A DNA stretch of 64,000 nt from Hsuehochloa calcarea (taxonomy: Eukaryota; Streptophyta; Magnoliopsida; Poales; Poaceae): positions 24,585,045-24,649,044 of the forward strand of contig CM070603.1 of the NCBI GenBank assembly GCA_036346395.1. The letters are read 5' to 3'. The notes beneath the pieces are model-generated. The model saw nothing but the letters and a program-made list of their open reading frames with translations. It did no database searches and had not been told where the DNA came from. This document shows, one piece after another, positions 43,547 through 55,971 of this stretch. The stretch's first letter is position 1, and each line of letters begins with the position of its first letter. The translations under genes were made by a program, and so were the position numbers.

Positions 43547-45960
43547 TCAAGGAACAAAAGAATGATGTGTCTCAATACTGGGGTTAGATAAACAAGATTT
43601 AGGAATCCAGTACTGAGACACACGTCTGCAAGGAGTATACAAACCAGAAGTACTATCCTTGATTTCATCTAACATTCGGTTATGAGCAATGTTTAAATTA
43701 ACATGAGACTTAAACTGTCCATGGGCGGTCTGACCGGCGTTGTGCTGGCGGTCAGACCGGCGACCAAAACGGTCAGACCGGTGACCACCAGCGGTCAGAC
43801 CGCCAGTCTGATAAACATTAGAATTAGGATATCTAGAAACATAATGATTTGCATGAGAGAAAAATCCTAATCCATGTTTATTCTTTTCAGTGTTACCATG
43901 TCTCATAGAAGCTCTAGGTTGCATGAATGAAATTCTATCAAAATTTTCCTATCATTTTTCAACCTACGCCAACAGAATTCAATCAAATGCCCACCTTTCT
44001 TGCAATAAGTGCAATGGTACTTGGTACCACTAGAAGAAGCACCATTTGAATTAATACAAGGTTGAGCAAAACCTGCAGATTTAAAAGATGTTTTTGCAGG
44101 TTGGGTTTTGAATTCAATTAAACCTTTTTCCAAGACTTGAATGACTTTTGGGTTTGAATTGTCTTGAAAAGAATTGAATCCTAAACCTTGCTTCTTATAA
44201 GGAGTTTTAGACTTGTCAAGAATCATGTTTAATTGTTTCTTACCTTTAGAAAATTTCTCTAATGTATCATGAAGGTAAGCATTTTCTTTTCTCAAGTTAA
44301 CACAAGCATCACAAGTATTATTCATAGATTTCTCCTTATACAAAGCAATTTCAAGCTTAAGAGTGGAACATGAAGCACAAGTAGTATTTTCAATATCGTC
44401 CTTAAGCTTAGCATATTTGACTCTAGCAGCTTCTAAGATATCTTTGATTTCACGTTCTTTTTCTAAACATGAAGTGCAAGGGCTAGAATAAGATACGTCA
44501 AAAGCAATCAATTTACTAGATTCTAAACATTTTTCACAAGGAGCACTTTTAATTTCATTTAGTTCAGATCTAGCATTCTCAAGTTGTTGTACAGAAATAT
44601 TATGAGCAGATTGTAACTTGGTAATTTCTGAATGCATAGTATGACAAGATAAACATTCATCAGGTTCAAGAGTCTTAGCATTTTTAAGCTCTACTTTCAA
44701 TTTGCTAATTTTTGACTCTAATTTCTTATTTTTTGTCATGACAAATTCTAGTGCTTCATCTTGACTAAGCAATTGCTCAACTATAGAATCATATTTAGCA
44801 GAAAGCTCATCATAAGAAAAAGATACCTCATTATCATCAATGTCGTCCGTGTCAGCCATGAAGCACATGCCGTGAAGTCTTTGGCCTTCCCTTTCTTTTG
44901 CCTTGAGGATCTCCTCCTCCTTGTCCTCCTCACTCCCAGTATCCACATCGCTCAAGGATTGATCCTCAAAAGCTGCAAGGACCCGGTGAGCAGCCTTCAC
45001 AAGCTTATTAGCCTCATACCTTGATTTGTTGAAAGGAGGCTTCTTCCAAGCTGGCTTTCCTTCCTTATGATTGCTCTTACCTTTCAGCTTGGGGCAATTT
45101 GTCTTGATATGATTGAGCTCACCACATTCATAGCATGTCACCGACCACCTCTTTTTTGTTTCTCACATTATTGTAGGCCCGTGAATTTTTTAGCTAGAAG
45201 AGCTAACTCTGCTTTCAGAATACTTTCAAGCTCCTCTTCATGAATAGCAGATAAACAAGCAAATGAAAATCCGTAAGAAGATTCAAAAGAGTCATCAAAA
45301 GCCTTTTGAGAGGATCTGCTACCAAAGCTAAATTATCTTTCTTGGGATGATCAACTATTTTAATTTCATGAGTCTTGAGTTTACTATAAAGCAATTCTAA
45401 AGTAAGACTTGAAAGATCAACATTTTCCTCTATAGCAAGAGCTTTCATCTCCCACTCCTTGGTGTTGATTGCACCCAAGAGATGGGTGGCATTTTCGATT
45501 GAGAATATTCAATATCAACGGCTTTCATTTGATTAATTACTTTATTAAAGCGATCGAAAATGTCATCGATGCTCTCTCCAGACGCATCTCGAATTTATTG
45601 TATTCACGCTTGTAAACTGCTTTGGCGCACCTTTTGATTTGGGACGAACCTCATGATATGTTTCGAGAGTGTTCCAAATTTCATGCGCAGCTTGAAAGAT
45701 TGCAAATTCTATCATATTCTTGTCTACCAAGTGCACCATATAAAAGATTCTTAGCCTTATTGTTGTTAGCCAAAAGAATTGCGTAAGCGTGTAGCAATTT
45801 CAGAATAACCAAGAGGCTCTAACAACATCCCAAATAGCTTGTCCTCGCTCTCAAGAAATACGCACATACGATTCTTCCAATAGGCATAGTCGTGCCCATC
45901 AAAGATATGGGTTTAGTAGAAAACTTATCCATCGCCAAAGTTCGGTGGCCGGTTAAGATC
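43547..45960 (-). pseudogene. Gag of element D (Sirevirus type, coiled coil), frameshifted
   Basis: On the minus strand the N-terminal part (about 45960-45480) reads in fragments (KFSTKPISL, then IDDIFDRFNKVINQMKA-like). A 45215-45478 frame contains EWEMKALAIEENVDLSSLTL, typical of UBN2-type gag. The longest frame (45141-43903) begins at a zinc knuckle CYECGELNHIKTNCPK and has acidic and long coiled-coil segments with repeated CxxC pairs (about one every 40 residues: CLSC, CEKC, CTSC, CASC, CDAC), ending with a second knuckle CTYCKKGGHLIEFC. A 43924-43547 frame continues towards the protease and includes a palindrome-bearing Arg/Gly-rich segment. The regularly spaced Cys pairs in the coiled coil are notable. 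Confidence 0.83.
43722..43808 (-). repeat. GGTCAGACCG palindromes inside the D gag-pol reading frame
   Basis: At least four copies of GCGGTCTGACCG / CGGTCAGACCG in 87 bases, inside a frame that encodes a G/R/D-rich linker between gag and protease. The motif is the LTR palindrome of the same element (CGGTCGGACCG) with one centre base changed. Confidence 0.75.
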
Positions 45961-45976
45961 AAGATTGAACTAACTG

Positions 45977-45990
45977 GGCTCGATACCACT
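45977..45990 (-). promoter_or_regulatory. Primer binding site of element D
   Basis: On the minus strand AGTGGTATCGAGCC directly follows the LTR end. Relative to the canonical initiator-Met site it lacks two bases (CA of ATCAGAG). The same deletion is seen in element F. Confidence 0.85.
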
Positions 45991-47790
45991 TGTTGGACCG
46001 TAAAGGCGACTAGAGGGGGTGAATAGGAGCACGCCACTTTTTCACAAATTATGAACTCAATACAATTTCACTCCAAGAGCTATTAGAAAGCTATGAAGAT
46101 CAATATACCAAGACAATGGAAGACTAGTATTGAATCCAATTAAACCCTAAGCAATGCTACAAAAATCGGCAAGAATCAAAGCAACACAAGCATCGCGGTC
46201 GACCTCATCTCTCGAACCGGTCGGACCGATTGCGGGCGGTCGACCGGCGTTAGTTGGCGGTCGGACAGCTCCAAATCGGTCGAACAGTGGTGACGGGCGG
46301 TCGGACCGGCGATCTGAACCGATCCAAACAAGAAAATCACCGATAACGAAGATGCAATTAGGTGAAACTTTGATTCTCAACTCCAATCTTTATGAAACTT
46401 TGCACACACCTTCTATATGCTATTGAGGACCTATTCCAATCGAATATTATGATAATTCTTGGAACAATCTTGAGCAATTGCCAATTGATTAATGTAAGGT
46501 CTAAAACCGCAAGAACGAAAACTTGATCCCAAAGCTTGTTCGTGAGGGATTGATGATCAAGATGATGCTAGATAGATTCACACATATCACAGCAAGCTAA
46601 TTCACGTGAAAGAATTAATCACAAACTCATGGATCAAAGAAAGCCCTAAAAACACGAAATTGAAAGCAAGAACGAAAAGAGACTTATCTCAAGCAAACCT
46701 TGCATAGATTGATTTCATGATTGATGCCGGATTACATCCACACCATCATGGATCGATGGACAATCAAAGATCACGAAATTCACCACAAACCATCAAGAGC
46801 CCTAGCCTCCACCTCAACTCCCTAAAGACAATTAGGGTTTTGAAACATAAAAGGCGAGAGAGAGAGAGAGAGGTGCACCACCATCTCCTCCTATTTATAG
46901 TGGAGGCCTAAAACTCTTAGGGTTTGACTCTCTTGGCTCCGTTAAGGCCCACTAACAAACGGGTCACACACGCACGCAGCGTCTTTAACCTTTTGACCTA
47001 AACCGCTTCACCATGCACCATGGATTTGCCAATAGGTCACCATTGTCCATCTTGTGTTACGCTTGAGTCGTTGACTCACCCGCATCGCCGATCGCTCGAC
47101 CTCAACTCTCCAAATCTAGTCCCGATCATCCTCGCCGTTGACCGTCGTTGACCACCAAGCAACCTGCACAACCACAGACAAGAAAACACGAATTCGGGAA
47201 CAAGTTCTTCAAAACTTGACCCATGTTAGTCAAAACATGCATCATGCAAATCATATGCCATGAAACCAATGTACTTGACCTAACAAAACAGCATCGCCAC
47301 GAAGTTGGCCGATGATCAAGTGGATACCGGTTCGACCGCTCCAGGTGAGCCGGTCGGACCGCTTTTGGCGGGCCGGACCGCTCCCTGTGAGCCGGTCGGA
47401 CCGCCCCTTGGGACTTAGCCGAAATTCAAGCTTCCAAATTATGAAACCTTCTGGAAATTAAAAACCAATATAACTTTTTACTGGAGACTCCAAAAATCAT
47501 GAGACCAAGTGCATTGGGATCCCCTCACTTGCCTACAACACCTATTTTTGGCCCACTGCTTTGAACACTTTTAGGTCACCGCCGTCCGATCATTTCACAT
47601 GGCCGGTCCGACCGATTTGGGACCGGCCGGACCATTGCAAGGACCGGTCGGACATGCGGCAAGGACCGGTCGGACCGCCGCCCGTAATACACGTAGCTTT
47701 GTCGAAAACACGTGAAACTACAAACCGTAAACGCCATTGCCAATTGTCACATCATCCTAAGATCTGGAACATATCCCCATGAAATCCACA
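45991..47790 (-). repeat. 5' LTR of element D
   Basis: 1800 bases, with minus-strand ends TGTGGATTTCATGG and GGTCCAACA. It carries two groups of CGGTCGGACCG-type palindromes (46200-46320 and 47325-47690), a GA microsatellite at about 46855-46872 and a TATA box at 46891-46900. The first 20 bases after TGTTGG at the right-reading end resemble the corresponding end of family C (GGCGACTAGAGGGGGTGAAT against GGCCGACTAGTGGGGGGTGA), supporting a distant relationship between the two families. Confidence 0.92.
46891..46900 (-). promoter_or_regulatory. TATA box of the D 5' LTR
   Basis: CTATAAATAG on the minus strand. The CT/GA tract lies about 20 bases downstream in the transcribed direction. Confidence 0.65.
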
Positions 47791-48660
47791 TTTTAACTAA
47801 ACCCCAAGGTTTACTGGACTATTTATTGCTGGTGTTTCAGTTGAAGCCACTGGATGGAATCTGACTTGATGCGATGAAGTTCCTCTAGCTCTAGGAAGAC
47901 TTCCAGGGTTGAACTTCTATGCAACCATCATCTCTTGCCGTTCTCCATCTCCTGGTGCTTGTCTTCTAGAGGAATCGCCTTATTGATTAGTTGCTGAAAA
48001 TTAGTGTAGTCCTGGGAGATCATTTGTACGGACAGACCATCATTAAGTCCTTCAAGGAATCTCTCCTACTTGTTTTCATCTTTTGCAACATCTTCTGGTG
48101 TGTAGCGTGCCAGTTGATTAAACTTGTGAAGATACAACCTTCTAGGCGCAACTTATGAAATTCCTTTTTCTTCATAGTGATCATGTCGGACGGAATATGA
48201 GCTCAGCGAAAAGCTTGTGCAAACTCATTCCAAGTGATTGCTTGAGCATTGGCATATGAGACGCTGAAGTTGTCTCACCATACAGAAGTAGGTCCATTCA
48301 ATTGATGAAAAGTGAACAAAACTCTCTCACGATCGCTGCACTATGAGATGTTCAGCTTCTTTCCAATAGCGTGGAGCCAATCGTCTGTATCCATAGGTTA
48401 CGTACTGCTGGAGAAGGTAGGAGGGCATGTTCTCATGAACTCTGACAATCTGGATTGTGGAGGCAGAGTTGGAGCTTGGAAAGCTGTAGCTTGTTGAGCT
48501 TGATTGTTGTTGATAGACTGGGCAAGTAGTTCGATCAGATGGTTCTGGTTGGCCATCATATGTTATCATTCTGATCCATTCATTTCTGGTGGTGGTGGAA
48601 TTGGGCACTGCTATTCCTAGGGACATCATTGTTAGCGTTGGTTCCACTTTCATAGCGACA
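47791..48660 (-). pseudogene. Gag of Gypsy element E (minus strand), cut by element D
   Basis: On the minus strand a retrotransposon gag domain can be followed across frames: TDDWLHAIGKKLNISQCSDR, FTFHQLNGPTSVW, YANAQAITWNEF, then LARYTPEDVAKDE-like and ERFLEGLNDGLS (about 48000-48120). It resembles the gag of element A (DREKVLFASHQL). The reading breaks off at 47790, where element D begins. Stops and shifts are frequent. Confidence 0.78.
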
Positions 48661-49337
48661 AGTGTTCACCATATGTCGGTTACTCCATCGGATTAGGGAA
48701 GGAGACAAAGGTTAAGGGAGACAAAGAAGAGCCAAGGGGGATAGAGCAAAACAACACTCCAAACGAAACAGCTCTAGTGGGTTAGGGAAGGAGACAAAGG
48801 TTAGGGGAGAGACAAAGAAGAAGAACAAAGGGGGGTTAGAGCAAAATAACACTCCAAACGAAACAACCAACTCGAAAGCTTTTCGAAATAACTTTAATAG
48901 CTTTATACAATGTTCTATCGATCGAGACTCTTAAGCTGGTGAAATGACTTAATTCACAGAATGAGCCTTGGCAAACTTATAGTATATGGCTGGTCAGACA
49001 TCACAACTTCTGCTCATGGTCTTCGATGAATCTTGCATATTGTCCTTGAATGGTAGAGATGACTTGATGACTCTACGTTGCTCTCTTGATGGCTTCATGT
49101 CTTTTAGTCTTGAACGTAATGGTAAGAAACGTGTTGACCATCTATAGAAAATTTTCAAGTGGAAGGTGATCCATTTAACATTATAAAATAGTGGGGGAGA
49201 ATTAGGTAAGAAAGAATTGCTATGAAGAAGATAAGGATAGATAGATAACCAAATATGAGAAGAGAATAATTTTTTTCTTCTTATATAAAATAAGTTTTGA
49301 AGTTTTTCAACTAACGGCCATTCTAACTTGGTCATTA
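48661..49337 (-). other. Leader of element E, no gene seen
   Basis: Purine-rich AT sequence between primer site and gag. It contains an imperfect direct repeat (TTAGGGAAGGAGACAAAGGTTA at about 48694-48725 and 48783-48805, about 90 bases apart). No coding region is recognised. Confidence 0.5.
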
Positions 49338-49364
49338 CCTACAGTCGATATGGCTCTAATACCA
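49338..49364 (-). promoter_or_regulatory. Primer binding site of element E
   Basis: On the minus strand TGGTATTAGAGCCATATCG abuts the LTR end CCACAGACA. It is an initiator-Met-type site with T for C. Confidence 0.85.
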
Positions 49365-51757
49365 TGTCTGTGGACCCAGGAGTAAGACCTCTAAATCTTT
49401 TGTGTATTCTACACTAGTCTCTGGAACAGTAGCTAGTGTACACAGTAAACAAATATAGTAATATCCATAATTCACAGAACTTTATTAATAATCATCAGAG
49501 TTTTTTTTTTACAAAAATGGCTTGCAGGCCAACAATAAAAGAACATAGCGGCAGACAAAGAATAAGTAGTAGAACCCAGCAAATCTGCCACAAGCAATCG
49601 ACTGGGGTAGCAACCTAGTTGTCGAGATCCTCGATAGTTACGAAGTCCTCCTCGGAACAACATTTATTAAGCAAGGGTGAGTACAAAAATTGAATCACCC
49701 TAGCTATTCGGAAGCCAAAATGTTATCTAAAGGATCTAACACACAAGCATAATTCAGAATAATTTAAATAATATCTCATCTAATGACATGAAGAGATCAA
49801 ATCTTAATAGAACTATATCAGAAATATAGTCTGAATCCATATAAGTATTTAAAAGAAAAGGGTGATCAAGGTTCTCAAGCAGAATTACTCATCCATGACA
49901 TAGAGGAAGGTATCAACCACATCTAACTTTATTTATTACAATTCATCACTTAATGAATAAAAGACATAACCAAGTCTTATATTTGAAATGAGAGTATGGT
50001 GAACTGAGTGAATAGTGTGTGTCTACTCTCTCCCAACATAGCCATCATCAACGATCACCTAAAATAAATAAACAAAACAAGAATGAGTCCGAGACTCAGC
50101 AAGTACTGGACATACAACACATATGAACAAGACCACATTATTAAAGAATATGAACATAACACCGAATGAATATATGAATGAATGGAATGGATGGATGTAA
50201 TGAAAGGAATGGATTGCACACATGCTCATACCGGTATAGCTAGTGACACATCCGTCGGTGTTCACTTAAGCCCGCATTTAACAAAATACGAGGATCCAAA
50301 TCCCGTATAAAGAACGTTTCATACGGGTGTTCAACTCTGCCCACATTGGAATGGTGAGTCTTACGTGTCCATACTGGAATTGATGGGTCTTTATAATCCA
50401 CTCCCGTGGATGGAACATGACAAGAGGTGTATGTTATGAAATATGAATAATGAATGAGAACATCTATAATCATGGAAACAACATATATGAAAGGAACATA
50501 AACATTGAGCCTTCTCATGTATCATAAAAAGATCACAATACGAACATCAGACATTCAACATTCATAAATCTTTAGAATATCGAAGTAATCACCTTCCGCG
50601 TTGTGACGCGCTAGGAGGCAACGAAGGTGCTCCTAAATTCAATGCCTCGCCGCCTACCCAAGTATGTACTTGAAATAAGAACGACATAGTACAAAATTCT
50701 ACCAGTAACGCTCTACAACACATTCCCGAAAACCCTAGAGTTAACTAGTAGTCTTAATATGAAAATGGGCAAATCAATCGTCGAAACGAGTCTGGACAGC
50801 AGCACGAAAAAATTCATATTTATTAATCTCGGACTCGAAACGAGGTGAGGCCAGATCCTATGGAAACTTAACGAACATATCTACCAAATTCTAGTTGACA
50901 AGATCACGCAAATCAGCCAAAATAAAATGCTATCCAGTAGATGAAAATACAAGACAGACTCTGTCTAGACAAAAGGAACAACAGTAAAGAACATATCACA
51001 ACTTTTAATTTACAACTCCGATTGGGGTGTTCTTTATCAATCTGAAAAGGTTATAAAATTTCTACAATAACCTAGTTGGGTGAAAACCCTGAATCTGCAC
51101 TTAACTTATTTATATTTAAAAGACAACTTGACAGTTCATTCTCGTTAGGCAATCAGGACAGTATGGAAAGATTAAATCATAACTTTTGAACCGTAAGTTG
51201 GAATCTTGTGTTCTTGGCCGCTATGGAAAGCTAAGAACAGTGGCCACAAAACTCCAGGAGACGAAAATCTCAAATGCGGCCTTCATGGACCCAAAACTCA
51301 CCACGCAACCCACTGGACAGAACCGATCTACTACAGACAGAATTCGATCCAAACAATTCTAATCGAATTCGCATCTACCACTTAATCAAACAGCGAAGAA
51401 CGACATTTTTTACCCTTGGGGAACCCAGGAAGACAATGAACGAGGCTTGGGAAAGATGATCCCCCTTCTCCTCACCCTCTCCCTCCCTCCTTTGGCCGAC
51501 ACGAGTACTGTCCTCCTCCTTTCCTCGCGAATGCCGGCAACGGAGAGCTCCGTTGGTGAGATGGGGAGGCACCAATGGCAGGGCCGGTGCTAGGAGCAAC
51601 AGGGGGAGCCTAGGGGCAGGAGGGGTGGCGGCTTGGGGAGGGGAAGTGGCGACTTGGGGGGAGAGGGGGAAGTCGGGGAGGCGGCTAGGGTTTGGGGCAC
51701 CTCCCCCCTTTGGTCGCACCCCTAGGCCGGCTCTCCCTCTTGGGCCTCCTGGGTCGC
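49365..51757 (-). repeat. LTR of Gypsy element E (interrupted by F)
   Basis: It begins at the primer site (TGTCTGTGG on the plus strand) and continues rightwards without an LTR start before F begins at 51758, so at least 2.4 kb of it lies here. The likely remaining piece is 63419-63573. It includes a GC-rich zone at 51440-51750. A stretch at about 49685-49725 resembles the last 36 bases of the window. No gene is recognised within. Confidence 0.7.
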
Positions 51758-54700
51758 TGTAACATCCCAATTTTCAGAGCTTTAAAATTCTTTTAAATAA
51801 TGGTAGTAAGAAAATTTACCATTTGGATTTATTTGAATATTAATTTAAAAAGCTTAATATGGACTTTAAGGACAAACCGATTTAATGTGCTTAATCCCAA
51901 CATTAACAATTGCCAAAATTATTTTATTTAGATTCCATATGCTTGGGTATATTTTACAGAATTTTCTAGAATTTTTCCAAGATCATTTGCTATTTTCCAT
52001 TGCTTATTTGAATTTCTGCTATTTTCTTAAAAAGAAAAGCTATTTTAAATCTCCAAATAGTGTTTGGGCCGAATTCCTCGCCCACCCCTGCTCACCTCAC
52101 CGATTCGTCGTGGTCGTCCGATCCGATGGACGCTTGATCTCCGCTGCCTCTCTCCTCAACGCGCTCACGATCTCTGGCCGTTGATCGCGAAATGACGATC
52201 AGATCTTGGCCGCCATGAGCGCCGCCTTTCTCATCGACATGTGGGCCCGCCATGGCTATCGTTTTCGCCGCTTTTCTCAAGGCGTCGTCGCAAGACGATC
52301 GCCATTGAAGCCGCGGCGAGCTCGCCAACGGACCGCTTCCAACCACTCCACGACTCGCGCGGGGCAAGCGAGACTCGCGCCTCCTCCGCACGACTTCCAC
52401 GCCTTCTCCTCTCTCACGCGACGCGGGCGCCTGCCGCAACCGCCGCCACGATCTCGCACACGACCTCCACGCCGCACGCCGCTCGACCTCCCGTGCCCTA
52501 TAAAGGAGAGCCCCGGCGCCTCGCCACCCTCCCAAAGCCGCCACCCACTCCTCTCTCTCTCGCCTGTGTTCGCCAGACCGAGAATTTCCCGCCGACACCG
52601 AGGACTTGAGCTTCGATTGCGCCGCCTGCCGCCTCGCGTTGTCGTAGCCGCCACCGCTAGATTCGCCAGAACGCCGCTGGCCGGTGCTCACTCGCCACGG
52701 AGGAGCCTCTAACGCCGCCGCCGAGCCTGCACCACCTCCTCCGCCAAAGCCTCGCCGCCGCCGCCGCTGCCCCGAGCACCAAAGTGAGCACACCGAGACC
52801 CCGTGTTCCCTCTACCTCCTCGCACCACTCATCGCCGCTAGCTCGCCTCCGCTCACGGGACCTCGGGTCCAGCGGCGCCGCCGCCGCCGCCCACGCTACC
52901 TCCACTCACTGCTGGCCTCAGGCGCATGCGTGGCCCACGTGGCGCCGTGGTCGCCACGCGCACGGCGCGCCACGCCAAGACCGATTCAACTCAGAGGGCT
53001 CGGTGGACTTAGTCCACTGTGGAGTTGGTCACCGACATGTGGGTCCCACATGTCGCTTATTTCTTTAATTATTTTAATTCCGAAAATCCTCCACGACGCC
53101 ATGCTTGCGCAATAATCCGATTTTTCTATTGAAAATAATTCGAATTCCAAGAACCTATTTTTAGGTTTTCTTTGATTCAAACTTTGAAACCTTATAACTT
53201 TTGCATCCTAACTCCAAATCCATCCATTCAAATTTCTAAATTTGTATAAAATCAAGATCTATTTATTGAGATTTTTAATTATTTTTATCAGAGTTATTTA
53301 CTTCTGTTATTTATTTTCTTGTTGGTTGCTTCGCTTTCTCGTAGACTTCGACGATACTTCTAGAAGGTTTGAGGAAGAAGGAGCTTTCCAAGACCAAGAC
53401 CAGACTTGAACCTATTCCAAGGCAAGCTATACCCTTGACCATTTTGCTCCCGCTTTATAAAAGTATTTTAATTCAAATTATCGTGATCTTAATTCAAGTA
53501 TTTATTTAAAAGCTTTTGGGTGCGAGTTAATCCTACATTGTTATACCATCCTTGTTAATTGCTATGTCCCGATTCCTTGTCACCTTAGTTGGTATTTAGT
53601 TGGTAATATTGTAGCACCAACGTGGGTTGGTTAGTTGCGATTAGATTGCTTAGCCATGCCACTAATCACTTGTCATGTATATCGTTATAAATTGACTAAG
53701 TGAATATGAAACTGTGAACAAACCGTGTGTACTATGTGTCTTTGTGGCATATGTTGCACTTAAATCAACCAGGTGGTAAAAGGATTTGACCGAGGCAAGG
53801 GGTGGATATCGTGTGAAAGGGTGGACTGTGTGGATCGTGAATAATATTAACTGTGTGTCTATGTGGTTTGGTTAGTGGAAGTCTTGCCTTGGTCAATTAA
53901 GGACCTCACCATGTGCGCCATTGAACTGAGCTTCCTGCATTTACCACATGCCTGCTTTAAGATGGGCCTAGCATAGTAAGATAAGGTATCCGAATTGCTT
54001 TGTTATGCTTAGTGTTGGCTACACTAAGTGTATCTTGTGGGTAAAGTGTACAAACCTCTCGCAGAGTGTAACGTAATCTATTCGAATAGCTCATCTCATG
54101 GCCATGGACAATGCTCGGAATTTCACACTAGGGGTAGATGTTTTCATAAATCAGGGAAGGGAGCTATGTGATTAAATCATCTAGCTATGTGAATAACCCG
54201 TTAGGTCAGGTGTGTCTTTGTGAAATAACTTGTTAAGATTATTATTGTCTATTGGTTTTACCTGCTTTCAATCTATGAAATTGTATTAAATTGCAAAGGT
54301 TGCATTTATGCAAAAGAGCCATAAAATGCCTTCCTTGTAAAAAGCCAAAGATATATACATTTTGCATCTCTATGGTGTGGCTTATAGTACGGTGTGTACT
54401 CACGCTTGTTTTGACGAATCAAGCAGAGGAGGAGTCTTCACCAAAGATTCGAGGACGAGTACATCAAGGTGCTTAATCGTGAGGTCTTGATCCCACGGTT
54501 GCCTCGTGGTGAATCGATGGGGTGCCACTACCTTTTCGCTTCACTGCCGCTTATTTTCTCTCTAGCCTCGCGTGGCTCAAGAATTGTAACTCGACCTTAA
54601 GGTCAAAACCATTATTTATTAATCAAAGTTATTCGCTTATGTTACTATTCGCTTGTATGGATCGATTTCCATCTTTGTTAACACTGTGTGCACTAGCGTG

Positions 54701-54758
54701 ATCCTCGGCTAGTGCATTAAACACAAAGGGTCCCGAATCGTAATTTTGGGTCCCGACA
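51758..54758 (+). repeat. 5' LTR of element F
   Basis: It starts TGTAACATCCCAATTTTC and ends GGGTCCCGACA. The arrangement is AT-rich start, very GC-rich promoter and leader (52080-53000) with a TATA box at 52499, then an AT-rich half. The palindrome block shared with element A lies at about 54040-54115. Confidence 0.94.
52499..52506 (+). promoter_or_regulatory. TATA box of the F 5' LTR
   Basis: TATAAAGG in GC-rich sequence, conserved at 61165-61172 in the 3' LTR. Confidence 0.65.
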
Positions 54759-54761
54759 AAG

Positions 54762-54773
54762 TGGTATCGAGCC
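54762..54773 (+). promoter_or_regulatory. Primer binding site of element F
   Basis: TGGTATCGAGCC, three bases after the LTR. It is the initiator-Met site lacking CA, as in element D. Confidence 0.85.
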
Positions 54774-54859
54774 ATACCGATCGTAGGTCTAGACCTTAGT
54801 TAGATTGGCTGCTCGAGTGTTCAAATTATTTTCAAAAAGAAAATTAACTTGCAAGACTA

Positions 54860-55660
54860 AATGAATTGCTTAACTCCTCTTATATCTCTCTTAACTCATC
54901 TATTGCTATAACTTCTTTACTCTCCCATTGCTTTAACATGGTTCTTACCTCCGTCCGCCTTGACAGATGCCTTACCTTCAGACCTTCTGAGATAGCAACG
55001 GAGGACTTGCCGCAGAGCCAGGGAAGCTGCAGCGCACACTTGAGGCTTCGATTGCCTGATGTACCGTGGCGTGAGTACATGGTCAACTGACGTGATCGTG
55101 GTATAGTCCGCCGCCCGACACCCACGCCAGAGGAACACTAGAGGCAACACACCTTTGTACATCTCACCAGAGGATCACCTTCACACAAGGAATCCAGAGT
55201 CGCCACGACCGCCATGCCCGAGTCCGCCACATTTACGCCAAGAGCCGCCACACACCGCCTTCCGCTATCATCCCGTAGCCGCCAGGGGAGATGTTCGCGC
55301 GCTTCCGCCTACAAACGGAGAAGGCCATGCCACGCTGGTGCATCTTGCACGGTTCACACCGCCTGTGAGGAGTCGCTGGAGATGGCCGCCACCGAGCCGA
55401 GGTTCGCCTATCGTGCCCGGGAGGAAGCCGAGGAAAGGATCGCCGCCCCAGAGCAAGCTCTCTACGGTCAAGATGAGCTCAAGATGATCAAAAGGAAGAT
55501 CCGGAGGAGCCAGAAGAAGCCGAGGAAGACCCAGAGGAGATTCTAGAGGATCCAGTAGAGGTTGCACAGCCGGAGGAGCCAGCTGCACCTGCACCTAGCA
55601 CGCATGCTCCTGCTACACCAGTCCCGGGCATCGTAATCGGCTCATGAGGATGCCACCACT
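54860..55660 (+). pseudogene. Possible pre-gag ORF of element F, unknown function
   Basis: Overlapping frame fragments (for example 55214-55546 with MAATEPRFAYRAREEAEERI and an acidic Glu/Pro-rich continuation to about 55620) lie between primer site and gag. The position matches the pre-gag ORF of element A, but I see no clear sequence identity, so homology is only suspected. No function can be assigned. Confidence 0.35.
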
Positions 55661-55971
55661 TCGTAGTCTACACCAGCAGAGCGCCGCGTGGCTTTGGAGG
55701 CTTTCTCGAGTAGTTCGCCTAAGTTCCAGCTTAGTCGCTTAGCCGCTTCTTTTCGTAGTCGCCTTTAGGCTGTAGCTTGTGTGCTTAGGTTCGCTTCATT
55801 TTCCTGTGTGCAAGTATGAGCTGCAAAGGCCCTTAGGCATTGTTGCAGCCATGCTATTAAATTATTAATGAAGATTATTTCATTCGAAGTTTCTTGAGCT
55901 GTGTTTGTTGGGTTTAATCTATCCCCTATCTAGTTCTTAACTCACCTTGTGCTCTCTACCTTATCTAACCC

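Larger units (their letters stand above)
38090..47790 (-). mobile_element. Sirevirus-type Copia element D, minus strand, 3' LTR truncated
   Basis: On the minus strand the order is 5' LTR (45991-47790), primer site, gag, protease, integrase, reverse transcriptase, RNase H, non-coding 3' region, polypurine tract, and the first ~527 bases of the 3' LTR, which breaks off at 38090. Integrase before reverse transcriptase defines Copia. The coiled-coil gag with zinc knuckles and the palindrome-rich LTR fit Sireviruses. Frameshifts are spread throughout. Its right end is clean and lies within Gypsy E gag, so D inserted into E; its left end joins C-outer by a deletion or recombination. Confidence 0.88.

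Noticed and set aside
52092..52793. 233-codon minus-strand ORF in the F 5' LTR
   Set aside because: It is Arg/Gly-rich antisense of a GC-rich promoter zone. The homologous area of the other LTR has a different frame structure.
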